A DNA stretch of 64,000 nt from Glandiceps talaboti. Taxonomy: Eukaryota > Hemichordata > Enteropneusta > Spengelidae. Position 1 is the first letter of the stretch, and each line of letters opens with the position of its first letter. The notes under the pieces were generated by a model. It had not been told where the DNA came from and did no database searches. It saw nothing but the letters and a program-made list of their open reading frames with translations. The stretch lies in assembly GCF_964340395.1 (NCBI RefSeq), contig NC_135558.1:23322064-23386063 (forward strand), given 5' to 3'. Below are positions 41,001-52,801 of this stretch, piece after piece. The translations under genes and the position numbers were made by a program.

Positions 41001-42465
41001 GATATATACAACAATTGAGTACAGGACTGGTTTGATATAAACCTGTATATAAATAGATATATACAACAATTGAGTACAGGACTGGTTTGATATAAACCTG
41101 TATATAAATAGATATATACAACAATTGAGTACAGGACTGGTTTGATATAAACCTGTATATAAATAGATATATACAACAATTGAGTACAGGACTGGTTTGA
41201 TATAAACCTGTATATAAATAGATATATACAACAATTGAGTACAGGTCTGGTTTGATATAAACCTGTATATAAATAGATATATACAACAATTGAGTACGGG
41301 ACTGGTTTGATATAAACCTGTATATAAATAGATATATACAACAATTGAGTACAGGACTGGTTTGATATAAACCTGTATATAAATAGATATATACAACAAT
41401 TGAGTACAGGACTGGTTTGATATAAACCTGTATATAAATAGATATATACAACAATTGAGTACAGGTCTGGTTTGATATAAACCTGTATATAAATAGATAT
41501 ATACAACAATTGAGTACAGGACTAGTTTGATATAAACCTGTATATAAATAGATATATACAACAATTGAGTACAGGACTGGTTTGATATAAACCTGTATAT
41601 AAATAGATATATACAACAATTGAGTACAGGACTGGTTTGATATAAACCTGTATATAAATAGATATATACAACAATTGAGTACAGGACTGGTTTGATATAA
41701 ACCTGTATATAAATAGATATATACAACAATTGAGTACAGGACTGGTTTGATATAAACCTGTATATAAATAGATATATACAACAATTGAGTACGGGTCTGG
41801 TTTGATATAAACCTGTATATAAATAGATATATACAACAATTGAGTACGGGACTGGTTTGATATAAACCTGTATATAAATAGATATATACAACAATTGAGT
41901 ACAGGACTGGTTTGATATAAACCTGTATATAAATAGATATATACAACAATTGAGTACAGGACTGGTTTGATATAAACCTGTATATAAATAGATATATACA
42001 ACAATTGAGTACAGGTCTGGTTTGATATAAACCTGTATATAAATAGATATATACAACAATTGAGTACAGGACTAGTTTGATATAAACCTGTATATAAATA
42101 GATATATACAACAATTGAGTACAGGACTGGTTTGATATAAACCTGTATATAAATAGATATATACAACAATTGAGTACAGGACTGGTTTGATATAAACCTG
42201 TATATAAATAGATATATACAACAATTGAGTACAGGACTGGTTTGATATAAACCTGTATATAAATAGATATATACAACAATTGAGTACAGGACTGGTTTGA
42301 TATAAACCTGTATATAAATAGATATATACAACAATTGAGTACAGGACTGGTTTGATATAAACCTGTATATAAATAGATATATACAACAATTGAGTACAGG
42401 TCTGGTTTGATATAAACCTGTATATAAATAGATATATACAACAATTGAGTACAGGTCTGGTTTGA
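38067..42465. repeat. 55-bp minisatellite array filling a RALGDS intron
   Basis: About 80 near-identical copies of a unit containing CCTGTATATAAATAGATATA and CAACAATTGAGTACAGGACT. Variation is almost confined to three sites: ACAGG/ACGGG, GACTGG/GTCTGG and CTGG/CTAG. The - strand (sense for the gene) has no stop codon in the main unit in any of its three frames, and 55 is not a multiple of 3. The frame therefore rotates through all three readings and gives open frames up to 1343 codons, broken only where a CTAG variant falls in frame. This is a property of the repeat, not evidence for a protein. The intron is 4531 bp, of which 97% is array. Confidence 0.98.
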
Positions 42466-42569
42466 AGATGGACTGCATGCACACAGATGGGTTTTGAATG
42501 ACTCTTGCCTGCTCTCACTTTAACTTTAAATAATTTTGATAGTTTAAGTTTAATAATAAATTCACTCAC

Positions 42570-42767
42570 CCTAATACTCTTGTACATATTTCCCCTGCTT
42601 TCTTGTTCATCAAGACTAACCTTGATGACACAACTGTCTTGAGACACAAATCTAGCTGGTAAGAGGGGAGGTGACTGTGATGTTGGAGATGGAAAGGGAC
42701 TTGATGTGTAGGATAATGAGGAGTCCAGTGATAAAAAAGATGAACAAGACGATGATCTTGACATCCT
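42570..42767 (-). CDS. RALGDS: RALGDS/RGL family exon, Ser-rich linker and start of RA domain
   Basis: 198-bp exon, phase 0 at both ends, acceptor TTTTTCAG, donor GTGAGT. It encodes RMSRSSSCSSFLSLDSSLSY, a Ser/Pro-rich linker, then FVSQDSCVIKVSLDEQESRG and NMYKSIR. The RA domain begins at DSCVIKVSL, where RalGDS has DCCIIRVSL, and NMYKSI is identical to human. The Lys of MYKSI matches the Ras-contacting Lys32. Lys replaces Arg20 of human RalGDS, a conservative change. If this intron were retained, the reading frame would run on through the intron into the 55-bp array as far as about 42072. Confidence 0.95.
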
Positions 42768-42799
42768 CTGAAAAATAAAAATAGCGTTAATTGCACTGT

Positions 42800-43660
42800 A
42801 GCACAACTGTATAGTTTTTAAAATGTTTAACCACATGTTGATCCATGCTAGGTAAGGTGTTTATTTGCTGAATGACTATCCAGTTGCCCATCCAATCCTG
42901 TTGTTATCTTTGCGATATACGCAATCATTTGGCTGTTGCTACGGGTGTGGTCATATTGCTAGACATACCGGTATCTGTATATATTTTTGAATGTTTGTTC
43001 ACTTGTCTATGAATCCCTGATGTTATCTTAGCAATATATGTGATCATTTGGCTGTTGCCATGGGCATGGTCTTGTTGCTAGGCATATTTACATACACCTT
43101 TTGAATGTTTGTTCACTTGTCTAAGAATCCATTATCTTTGTGAAATACACCACCATTTGGCTGTTGCCATGGGCGTGGTCATGGTTGCTAGGGATATTTG
43201 CATACATTTTTGAATGTTTACTCACTTTCGTACCAGATGATGTTATTTAACCAAAATATACTGCCATTTGGCTGTTGCTAAGGGCATGGTCATGGTTGCT
43301 AGGGCCAATTCAATAATAATTAAATAATATTATAAAAATAATCTTTATTCGTCAAAATAAATTCAGAAAGAGCTGCGCCCTAGTGCCATAGTTTTGAAGC
43401 AGCAGAAGGAAATCAGAGTACCCGGGGGAAAACCTACATTGTTCGGCAGGATCAAACTGAGCATCACCCTTCTCACATATAGACCTGGTTAAATTTAAAT
43501 TCAAACCCAACTGACACCTGGCGGGTTCAAACCCAGACTGCAGAGGTCAACCACTGACGGCCACTGACAACCCCAATTGTGTCAAAATGTTTTGAAGAAA
43601 ATCTGCAGAATAACACTTCTAGAAACATCTCACCAAGTTTCAGTTTCATGGACCAAGTAC
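42800..43660 (-). repeat. Family A copy, reverse orientation, with a SINE inside
   Basis: Starts GTTAATTGCACTGTAGCACA and runs through modules TTTGGCTGTTGCTACGGGTG and GGGCATGGTCATGGTTGCTA. It is interrupted at 43311-43572 by a SINE and resumes GTGTCAAAATGTTTTGAAGA. Confidence 0.8.
43311..43572 (-). mobile_element. tRNA-derived SINE
   Basis: A 262-bp insertion read on the - strand. Near its head is a Pol III B-box-like GGGTTTGAACCC (43523-43534) with an A-box-like TGGCCGTCAGTGG upstream. The body contains CCCCCGGGTACTCTGATTTC, like the conserved central domain of several animal SINEs, and the tail is AATAAAGATTATTTTTATAA. It is flanked by CCAATT at 43305-43310 and 43573-43578, a probable target duplication, and it sits in an otherwise continuous family A module (GGGCCAATT-TTGTCAAAATG). 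The SINE family name is not known to me. Confidence 0.8.
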
Positions 43661-43673
43661 TTTTGGTTAATAC

Positions 43674-44224
43674 TTCTTCTGTAGTTGCTTCTGTAGTTGC
43701 TAGTCATTATTTTCTGTAGTTGCTAGTCATTATTTTCTGTAGTTGCTAGTCATTATTTTCTGTAGTTGCTAGTCATTATTTTCTGTAGTTGCTAGTCTTT
43801 ATTTTCTGTAGTTGCTAGTCATTATTTTCTGTAGTTGCTAGTCATTATTTTCTGTAGTTGCTAGTCTTTATTTTCTGTAGTTGCTAGTCATTATTTTCTG
43901 TAGTTGCTAGTCTTTATTTTCTGTAGTTGCTAGTCTTTATTTTCTGTAGTTGCTAGTCATTATTTTCTGTAGTTGCTAGTCTTTATTTTCTGTAGTTGCT
44001 AGTCTTTATTTTCTGTAGTTGCTAGTCATTATTTTCTGTAGTTGCTAGTCTTTATTTTCTGTAGTTGCTAGTCTTTATTTTCTGTAGTTGCTAGTCATTA
44101 TTTTCTGTAGTTGCTAGTCTTTATTTTCTGTAGTTGCTAGTCATTATTTTCTGTAGTTGCTAGTCATTATTTTCTGTAGTTGCTAGTCTTTATTTTCTGT
44201 AGTTGCTACATTTTATTTTCTGTA
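43674..44224. repeat. 23-bp minisatellite array
   Basis: About 24 copies of TCTGTAGTTGCTAGTCATTA+TTT with a CTTTA variant. It begins in the last family A bases (AATACTTCTTCTGTAG) and lies 84 bp from the donor of the RALGDS exon at 44308. Confidence 0.97.
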
Positions 44225-44307
44225 ATGTGGTTTAACTAGTATTAACAGCTTGTTGAGTGTACAGGTGTTAGTTTGGACTTAACATCAATATCACTGACAT
44301 AACTTAC

Positions 44308-44428
44308 CTTACACTCTCCTATAGCAGAATCACCACTGTCAACACTACTTTGATCTTCAGAACTTGTGGAGCTACCAGAGCTTCCAGAGGACCATTGGAA
44401 GAACTCAGACTTGGGTCTCCATTTTGAA
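44308..44428 (-). CDS. RALGDS: RALGDS/RGL family exon, Ser-rich linker
   Basis: 121-bp exon with acceptor AATTTCAG and donor GTAAGT. Its first base completes an Asn codon from the exon at 56656. It encodes SKWRPKSEFFQWSSGSSGSS and TSSEDQSSVDSGDSAIGECK. RalGDS has KKFWESASQSSPETSGISSA with a Ser run at the equivalent place between the RasGEF and RA domains. Similarity is low-complexity, but splice sites and phases fit exactly on both sides. Confidence 0.86.
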
Positions 44429-44607
44429 CTGAAATTATAATTTCAAATGTCAGAGCAAACACAGTTTGGTGCTTAAAATTTATTAACAGAAAAATTTCAA
44501 ATCAGAGCAAAATATTTCAGAATAATAAACAAAGTGCATGACTTGTTATTCACATAAAATCTTATTTACATCCATCATGATTAAAAACACAAAGGTTGAA
44601 AACTTTA

Positions 44608-45388
44608 TGATTTCAAATAAACAGGTAGCAATCTTTATGATTTGAAATAAACAGGTTGAATACTTAATGATTTGAAATAAACAGGTTGAATACTTAATGA
44701 TTTGAAATAAACAGGTAGCAATATTTATGATTTGAAATAAACAGGTTGAATACTTAATGATTTGAAATAAACAGGTTGAATACTTAATGATTTGAAATAA
44801 ACAGGTAGCAATCTTTCTGATTTGAAATAAACAGGTTGAATACTTAATGATTTGAAATAAACAGGTTGAATACTTAATGATTTGAAATAAACAGGTAGCA
44901 ATATTTATGATTTGAAATAAACAGGTAGCAATCTTTATGATTTGAAATAAACAGGTTGAATACTTAATGATTAATTTTGAAATAAACAGGTTGAAAACTA
45001 TGATTTGAAATAAACAGGTAGCAATCTTTATGATTTGAAATAAACAGGTTGAATACTTAATGATTTGAAATAAACAGATTGAAAACGATGATTTGAAATA
45101 AATAGGTAGCAATCTTTATGATTTGAAATAAACAGGTTGAATAAATAATAATTTAAAATAAACAGATTGAAAACGATGATTTGAAATAAATAGGTAGCAA
45201 TCTTTATGATTTGAAATAAACAGGTAGCAATCTTTATGATTTGAAATAAACAGGTAGCATTCTTTATGATTTGAAATAACAGGTTGAAAATTATGATTTG
45301 AAATAAACAAGCTAAAAACTTTATGATTTGAAATAAACAAGCTAAAAACTTTATGATTTGAAATAAACAGCTTGAAAACTATGATTTG
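44608..45388. repeat. 30-bp minisatellite array
   Basis: About 26 copies of ATGATTTGAAATAAACAGGT plus either TGAATACTTA or AGCAATCTTT. The two 30-bp forms alternate irregularly, with a few deletions. The period is a multiple of three and the - strand unit lacks stops, giving a spurious 188-codon frame. Confidence 0.96.
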
Positions 45389-45667
45389 AATTAAATAATA
45401 TAGCAAAGCGATCTATCGGTCAGAATATCTCCGCTGTGCTTTTTTTTTTGTCTTTTGGGGGTTTTTTTTGTAAGAAATGGTTCAGTTGTTCAGCTCTCCC
45501 ACTATGCAGTTTTGATTTTAGCAAAGTAATAAAGTAATTAGTGATTTCATTTAATGACACTATAGAACACATTTCAAACAGAAGGTTGGTAAAGTATTGT
45601 ACTTTTATATTATAGTAATACTTATCATTTCACAAATATTCTATGTTTACCCCTAATTTGAACTTCA
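45389..45667 (-). other. RALGDS intron, unique part
   Basis: Contains a T-rich segment (45440-45470). The segment near 45475-45620 is similar to 51295-51425 (AAGTGGTTCAGCTGTTCAGC), a dispersed repeat. Confidence 0.5.
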
Positions 45668-47098
45668 TCAACTGTATGTTACAATGTCAACCTACAGGCT
45701 ACATGGAATCATAGACTGTCTATCAACTGTACATTACAATGTTAACCTACAGGCTACATGGAATCATAGACTGTCTATCAACTGTACATTACAATGTTAA
45801 CCTACAGGCTACATGGAATCATAGACTGTCTATCAACTGTACATTGCAATGTTAACCTACAGGCTACATGGAATCATAGACTGTCTACCAACTGTACATT
45901 ACAATGTTAACCTACAGGCTACATGGAATCATAGACTGTCTATCAACTGTACATTATAATGTTAACCTACAGGCTACATGGAATCACATACTGTCTACCA
46001 ACTGTACATTACAATGTCAACCTACAGGCTACATGGAATAATACACTGTCTATCAACTGTACATTACAATGTTAACCTACAGACTACATGGAATCATAGA
46101 CTGTCTACCAACTGTACATTACAATGTCAGCCTACAGGCTACATGGAATCATAGACTGTCTATCAACTGTACATTACAATGTCAACCTACAGGCTACATG
46201 GAATCATAGACTGTCTATCAACTGTACATTACAATGTCAACCTACAGACTACATGGAATCATAGACTGTCTACCAACTGTACATTACAATGTCAGCCTAC
46301 AGGCTACATGGAATCATAGACTGTCTATCAACTGTACATTACAATGTTAACCTACAGGCTACATGGAATCATAGACTGTCTATCAACTGTATGTTACAAT
46401 GTCAACCTACAGGCTACATGGAATCATAGACTGTCTATCAACTGTACATTACAATGTTAACCTACAGGCTACATGGAATCATAGACTGTCTATCAACTGT
46501 ATGTTACAATGTTAACCTACAGACTACATGGAATCACAGACTGTCTATCAACTGTATGTTACAATGTCAACCTACAGGCTACATGGAATCATAGACTGTC
46601 TATCAACTGTACATTACAATGTTAACCTACAGGCTAGATGGAATCATAGACTGTCTATCAACTGTACATTACAATGTTAACCTACAGGCTACATGGAATC
46701 ATAGACTGTCTATCAACTGTATGTTACAATGTCAACCTACAGGCTACATGGAATCATAGACTGTCTATCAACTGTACATTACAATGTTAACCTACAGGCT
46801 ACATGGAATCATAGACTGTCTATCAACTGTATGTTACAATGTTAACCTACAGACTACATGGAATCACAGACTGTCTATCAACTGTATGTTACAATGTCAA
46901 CCTACAGGCTACATGGAATCATAGACTGTCTATCAACTGTACATTACAATGTTAACCTACAGGCTAGATGGAATCATAGACTGTCTATCAACTGTACATT
47001 ACAATGTTAACCTACAGGCTAGATGGAATCATAGACTGTCTATCAACTGTACATTACAATGTTAACCTACAGGCTAGATGGAATCATTGACTGTCTAT
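45668..47098. repeat. 55-bp minisatellite array (second 55-bp family)
   Basis: About 26 copies of TATCAACTGTACATTACAAT plus GTTAACCTACAGGCTACATG and GAATCATAGACTGTC. Variants are ACATT/ATGTT, GTTAA/GTCAA, GGCTACATG/GGCTAGATG. Sequence is unrelated to the 38067 array although the period is the same. A block of about 275 bp is repeated near 46365-46640 / 46665-46980. Confidence 0.97.
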
Positions 47099-47099
47099 G

Positions 47100-48540
47100 A
47101 TCATGATTATGCCATACAATATGTTGGTGTTACTATCTCCCTACAACATATTGGTCTTGACACCAACACAAGGCTCTGGACTAATCTTTTCCTTAATTCC
47201 ATCTACACTTGTTAAGTTTGCTTTGGAAAGATTCTGCAGGAAATTTTAGTACACCACTTTTCCCTTTTGGCAAGATAACTTTTCCACGTCGAAGTAAGCA
47301 ATCAGGGAGCTATAAATAACTAATTACATGGTTACAAAATCTTTAAAAATTTACCACAGTATTCTGTACAGTGGGAAACTTGCCATGCTTCTAAATTCAA
47401 TGTTTGAGCATAGAAAACAGGATATCTCACTCACTGTGGAGTTTTGTAGAGTATTCTTATGCATTAACACACATACACCCATTCATCATACACACTTAGT
47501 CATCCATATTTCAGTTGTCCATTTACATCAATATTTTATTTTTTTCACAGGAAAATGAAACCAAATACAATTTATGCAGAAAAACTTTATTGCACATAAG
47601 ATACAAACACAGGAACTATTAAATTACAAATGAGAAGACACTCTTTTTTTCACAGCTGCCTTCTTCCAATTTTTCTTTTTTTGGCATTATCTGCAAAATA
47701 AAAATAAAAACTTATTTTAATGATTTAAATTACAAATCTTTAGTACAATAGATGTAATTATAAACTAATTTATTTCATCATGGAGAAAATCTAGCATTGA
47801 TTCAAAGACTACATAATCAAAATTAAGATGTATTACATTTGATCAAGTGATTACTAGTTGGAAGACAGCACAGTCAGTTGACCTAAACAAATCAAAAACA
47901 AAGTACATGTCAACTTGAAAGCACAATGTCATGACCCATTCTGACGACTGCAATTTTGTTCAACATCCGAAAAACTCACTGTTCCAATAATCTTTTCATG
48001 AACGTAGAAAAATAAATACCTCCGACAGACAAATACAATCTACGCAATAAATTTGGCACACAGCTATGCAATATATGATCCATTATATCGAGTGCCCTGT
48101 CAATATTGACATCAAGACAAGTACACCAGTGTATGTACTCACATGAAGGTAAAATTCAAACAATACACTAACGTTATACATTGGTGAAAGTTTCGGTGTC
48201 AAATGTTGACGTGGCCGTACAGCAATCAGAGCATATCAAACAAATTAATTTCATCACCAAAATCATATGCTTCCACCTTACAACTTATTAAGACACGTTT
48301 ATGTCAGAAAGTGGCCCGTTGTTTGACCATTTCAACAAAGTACACACATTGCATTTCATGTAGTAACCAGAGATGAACTGAAAATACTCCTGTATGAGGG
48401 AAAATGTTGTTAATGTGCTTACCAAGACTTTGTAATGTCTTTCTGTACTGTCATACCTTTGTGTAATCAATATCTGTAGCAAATTCACTTGAATTCAGTA
48501 CAGTCCTGGCTATATATCTCTTCTTGCAAAAGTTCATAAA
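47100..48540 (-). other. RALGDS intron, mostly unique
   Basis: AT-rich intron sequence with a possible - strand acceptor (TTTTGCAG, about 47690) and an AATAAA on the - strand at 47586-47591. No conserved exon is recognised. Confidence 0.5.
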
Positions 48541-49560
48541 ATATGCAAATTAGCAATTGAATCGATACCATCAAATCTTTGCTCGGTCAATATCTTTAGA
48601 AAGTTTCATCAAATTTGGTGGTCTTTCTTGGAATAGGCCCTACTTTCCAAAGTTCTTTAATTATGTAAATGAGCAATTAATTGACAAGTTCTTTAATTAT
48701 GTAAATGAGCAATTAATTGACAGCACTAAATTGAATTAAGAATTTTCATATCTCTGTATGATAAATATCTGTGGCAAGTTTCATATCTCTGTATGATAAT
48801 TATCTGTGGCAAGTTTCATATCTCTGTATGATAAATATCTGTGGCAAGTTTCATATCTCTGTATGATAAATATCTGTGGCAAGTTTCATATCTCTGTATG
48901 ATAATTATCTGTGGCAAGTTTCATATCTCTGTATGATAAATATCTGTGGCAAGTTTCATATCTCTGTATGATAAATATCTGTGGCAAGTTTCATATCTCT
49001 GTATGATAAATATCTGTGGCAAGTTTCATATCTCTGTATGATAAATATCTGTGGCAAGTTTCATATCTCTGTATGATAAATATCTGTGGCAAGTTTCATT
49101 AAATTTGATAAATATCTGTGGCAAGTTTCATTAAATTTGATAAATATCTGTGGCAAGTTTCATTAAATTTGATAAATATCTGTGGCAAGTTTCATTAAAT
49201 TTGATAAAGCCATTCTGGATCCATAACCTGAGTTACACATTCATTAATTATGCAAATTAGCTCTTAATTAACTTGACAAAAGTTAACGTCTTTTGGTGCT
49301 TTTATATTTTTGTATGATTTGTAGATGTAGCAAGTTTAGTTTAATTTGGTGCAGTCGTTATGCACATATAACCCCACATGTGAAATCATTGATTATACAA
49401 GCCACTCCCACCAAAAACTAATCAGTTCTAAGTTACAGCCTGACAATGCCACATAGTAAACTGCAGAACATTTGCTTCAGTCCTTTTTGAGATATCAGTG
49501 GAACAAAATTTCTGCACAGACACACAGACAGACAAACAGACATCGCCACAACATTACCTC
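48540..49560 (+). repeat. Family D modules with (CAGA)-type tail
   Basis: Diverged modules with TATGCAAATTAG, GTTTCATCAAATTTGGTG and a terminal CACAGACACACAGACAGACA. A 35-bp array has grown inside it. Confidence 0.65.
48739..49204. repeat. 35-bp minisatellite array
   Basis: About ten copies of TCATATCTCTGTATGATAAA plus TATCTGTGGCAAGTT, then four 32-bp copies with CATTAAATTTGA in place of the CTCTGTA part. Related single modules exist nearby (48451, 49305). Confidence 0.95.
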
Positions 49561-49759
49561 CCATATGTGAACTAAAAATGTGGTGAATTTCGTGAAACAA
49601 ACTGCAAACGTCAACATCACAACAAAATGTTTATAGCACCAACAAGGACTCAAATAAATATTCAACTATCCTAAGTCTGCTCAATTACTATGAAAATATG
49701 TTAATTTTTACTCACCGAGTCAAATGCGTTCACATTTGTTTTGTTGAGAACTCAGTTCA

Positions 49760-50100
49760 TTGAAGCAATATACACAAAATGGCATTGGTCACAATATGCA
49801 TGCTCATTATCATAAAGCTTGAAGTCTACAACCCTGTTGTCTGCCGTCAATGGTGTCTTTTGAAAAGTGGCTGTTTAATTCAGTCTAGTGGGCTGACTTC
49901 CAATATGGCATCGGTACCAATGCTCATTAGATATTTTTTTTAAAATTCAAAAAATACAAACAAAAAATAACAAAAAATAGAAAAGAACATGTACTGACTT
50001 GAAATTAACAAATCTCAGTAAGCTACCTTCTGCGTGTCTACATGCCAGATATCAAAGCAATCTGACAAGTACTGTTTGAGAAGTTGAAACCATCACCTTT
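49760..50100 (+). repeat. Dispersed repeat family E, copy 1
   Basis: Shares AATGGTGTCTTTTGAAAAGT, ACTTGAAATTAACAAATCT and CCAGATATCAAAGCAATCTG in order with 55960-56290, same orientation. Confidence 0.8.
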
Positions 50101-50104
50101 GAAA

Positions 50105-51255
50105 AATTCAAAAATACTGCTAATGACGTTGTAGCAAAACTTTACAGTTTTCAAAAATGTTTATCCATATGCTGGTCCATGCTAACAATAGGTGTTCATT
50201 TGCTGAATTACTATCCAGTTGGCCTATCCAACCATGTTGCTATCATTGCGATATACGCAATCATTTGGCTGTTGCTATGGGTGTGGTCATGTTGCTAGAT
50301 ACATTTGCATACATTTTTGAATGTTTTTGTTCACTTGTGTATGAATTCCTGATATTATCTTTGCAATATACGTGATCATTTGGCTGTTACTATGGGCGTG
50401 GTCTTGTTGCTAGGCACATTTGCATTCACTTATTGAATTATTCATTTGTCTTTCAATTCCTGTTATCTTTGCAATGTACCTGATTATTTGACTTGTTATG
50501 GGCGTGGTCTTGTTGCTAGGCAAATTTACATACATTTTTTGAATGTTTATTCAATTGTCTATTAATCCCTGTTATCTTCGCAATATATGTTATCATCTGA
50601 CTGTTGCTATGGGTGTGGTCTTGTTGCTAGGCACATTTGCATAGATTTTTTGAATGTTTATTCATTTGCTTTCAATTCCTGTTTGCAATATACGATTATT
50701 TGGATGTTGCTATGGGCATGGTCTTGTTGCTAGGCAAATTTACATACATTTTTTGAATGTTTGTTTAATTGTCTACCAGATGGTGTAGCTATTTGAGCAG
50801 AATATAATGCCATTCGGTTGTTGCTCATTGACCAAGTACTTTTTGAGATATAAATTTTTGACCAAAATTCACATTTTTACACCTAATTTGCATATTACTG
50901 TTGAGATCATTATATGCTTAATATTTCTTTATCTATACACCCACAGATGCATCCCTTTTAAATTTCAGCCCAATCTGCTGAGTAGTTTGGGAATTATAGG
51001 TTTTTGACCAAAAAGAAGCATTTTTAGCCCTAATTTGCATATTACTAAGGGAATCATCATGTCATGAACAAATCTTAATCTACTCACATCTAAGAATGTC
51101 CTAATCACATTTTTTGAGCCAAAACCCACATCTTTGATGCAATTATTTTCATTTGAACAATTTCCCAACTCGACACCAGAAGTAACATGACCACCAAATA
51201 TCAATTTGAAAGTATTCTGACTGTCGGTTTTGGAGAAGAAGATGAAAATAAACAA
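50105..51255 (-). repeat. Family A copy, reverse orientation
   Basis: Contains TTTTCAAAAATGTTTATCCA, several GTTGCTATGGGTGTGGTC modules, then the TTTTTGACCAAAA modules and CACCAGAAGTAACATGACCA. Confidence 0.8.
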
Positions 51256-51519
51256 GCGACCTAGCTCTGCTGTTTTTTTATTTTTTATTTTGTAACATGT
51301 AGAAGTGGTTCAGCTGTTCAGCTCTTCACTATGCAGTTTTGTTTTAGTGATGTAATAAAGTGGTTAGTGGTTTCATATGATGTCTTACTATTAAACATAT
51401 TTTACACAGAAGTTGGTAATGTATTGTACTTTTATACAATAGTTAATTACCGATTGTCCATAGAAAATACAGGTAAAGATTTATGACCCTGCTGCATACT
51501 GTCTCATATTTACATTTGA
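51256..51519 (-). other. RALGDS intron, repeat-like spacer
   Basis: Similar to 45410-45620 (CTATGCAGTTTTG, AATAAAGT). Probably a piece of a dispersed repeat. Confidence 0.45.
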
Positions 51520-52464
51520 AAATACTGCCAATGGCGTTCTAGCACAACTGCACAGTTTTTAAAAATGTTTATCCATATGATAGTCCATGCTAACAATAAG
51601 TGTTCATTTGCTGAATGACTATCCAGTTGCCTATCCAACCATGTTGCTATCTTTGTGCACATGCAATATACGCAATCATTTGGCTGTTGCTATCGGCGTG
51701 GTCATGTTGTTAGATATATTTGCATACATTTTGTTATATGTGATCATTTGGCTGTTGCTATGGGCAGTCTTGTTGCTAGGCATACTAGCATACATTTTTA
51801 AAATGTTTATTCATTTGTCATTCCATTCCTGTTATCATTGCAATATATGTGATTAGTTGGCTGTTGCTATGGGCATGGTCTTGTTGCTAGGCAAATTTAC
51901 ATACATTTTTTGAATGTTTATTCAATTGTTTATTAATCCCTGTTATCTTTGTGAAATACACGACCGTTTGGCTGTTGCTAAGGGCGTGGTCATGGTTGCT
52001 AGGGCCAATTTTGTCAAAATGATTTTGAAGAAAATTTGCAAAATAACACTTTCAGAAACATCTCAACAAGTTTGAGACTCATCGCCCAAGCACTTTTTGA
52101 GATACAAGTTTTTGACCAAAAATGAACATTTTCACACCTAATTTGCATATCACTCATGGAATCATTGTATGCTTAATATTTCTTCAACCATACATCCCTA
52201 GATGCATTCCCATTAAATTTCATCCCAATCTGCACAGTGGTTTTGGAATTATAGATTTTTGACCAAAACGACACATTTTAGCCCTTATCTGCATATCACT
52301 GATGGGACCATCATGTCATGAACAATTCTTAGTAAAAACACCCTGAAGAATGTTTCACCTAAATTTCAGCCTAATCTGCCCAGTAGTTTTTGAGTTTAAG
52401 TTTATTGACCAAAAATCACATTTTTTGACCCAAATCACACACCTGTGATGCGATCATTTTGATT
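51520..52464 (-). repeat. Family A copy, reverse orientation, cut by the DIRS-like element
   Basis: Same order of modules as the previous copy. It stops at CGATCATTTTGATT where other copies continue TTTGAACAATTTCCC, so the DIRS-like element joins it here. Confidence 0.78.
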
Positions 52465-52465
52465 A

Positions 52466-52512
52466 GTCGTTTCTCCCAAAACTAATTTCTGTTTCCGGAA
52501 AGATACTCACCT
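52466..52512 (+). repeat. Inverted repeat, left arm (DIRS 3' end)
   Basis: GTCGTTTCTCCCAAAACTAA and following bases to CTCACCT. It is inverted at 52691-52737 with about four mismatches over 47 bp, and its second half is repeated directly at 52740-52790. Confidence 0.88.
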
Positions 52513-52690
52513 AAATATTCTTACAATAGGATTTGCTTGCAATTCCCGATGCTTTTCCAACAAAACTTTATTAACCCACCTCCTCCTACAATTACTGCCC
52601 TCAACGTTGGAAGACCAGTTGCTATGGAACACAATCTTAGTCCAGAAACCCAACTAAACTGAGACAGTGGGGAAGGAGGGAGGGACTGTT

Positions 52691-52737
52691 AGGCGAGTAT
52701 CTTTCCTTCAACAGAAATTAGTTTCGGGAGAAACGAC
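52691..52737 (-). repeat. Inverted repeat, right arm (DIRS 3' end)
   Basis: AGGCGAGTATCTTTCC to GGGAGAAACGAC, the reverse complement of the left arm. It is followed at once by a direct copy of TCTGTTTCC..ATACTCACCTA, giving an inverted plus direct arrangement. Confidence 0.88.
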
Positions 52738-52801
52738 AATTCTGTTTCCAGAATATACTCACCTAAATATTCTTACAATAGGATACAGAATTTGTCACCA
52801 G

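Noticed and set aside
38028-42484. Open reading frames of up to 1343 codons on the - strand.
   Set aside because: They are produced by a 55-bp tandem repeat whose unit lacks stops, so all three frames are open. The translation is a hydrophobic Tyr/Ile-rich periodic sequence with no family similarity, and the region is an intron between two well-phased exons.
43500-43575. A tRNA gene suggested by the B-box-like GGGTTTGAACCC.
   Set aside because: The flanking sequence does not form a full cloverleaf by inspection, and it is followed by a SINE body and tail.
44546-45406. 188- and 96-codon frames on the - strand.
   Set aside because: The 30-bp repeat is a multiple of three and stop-free on that strand. 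The peptide is a simple ten-residue repeat with no known relative.
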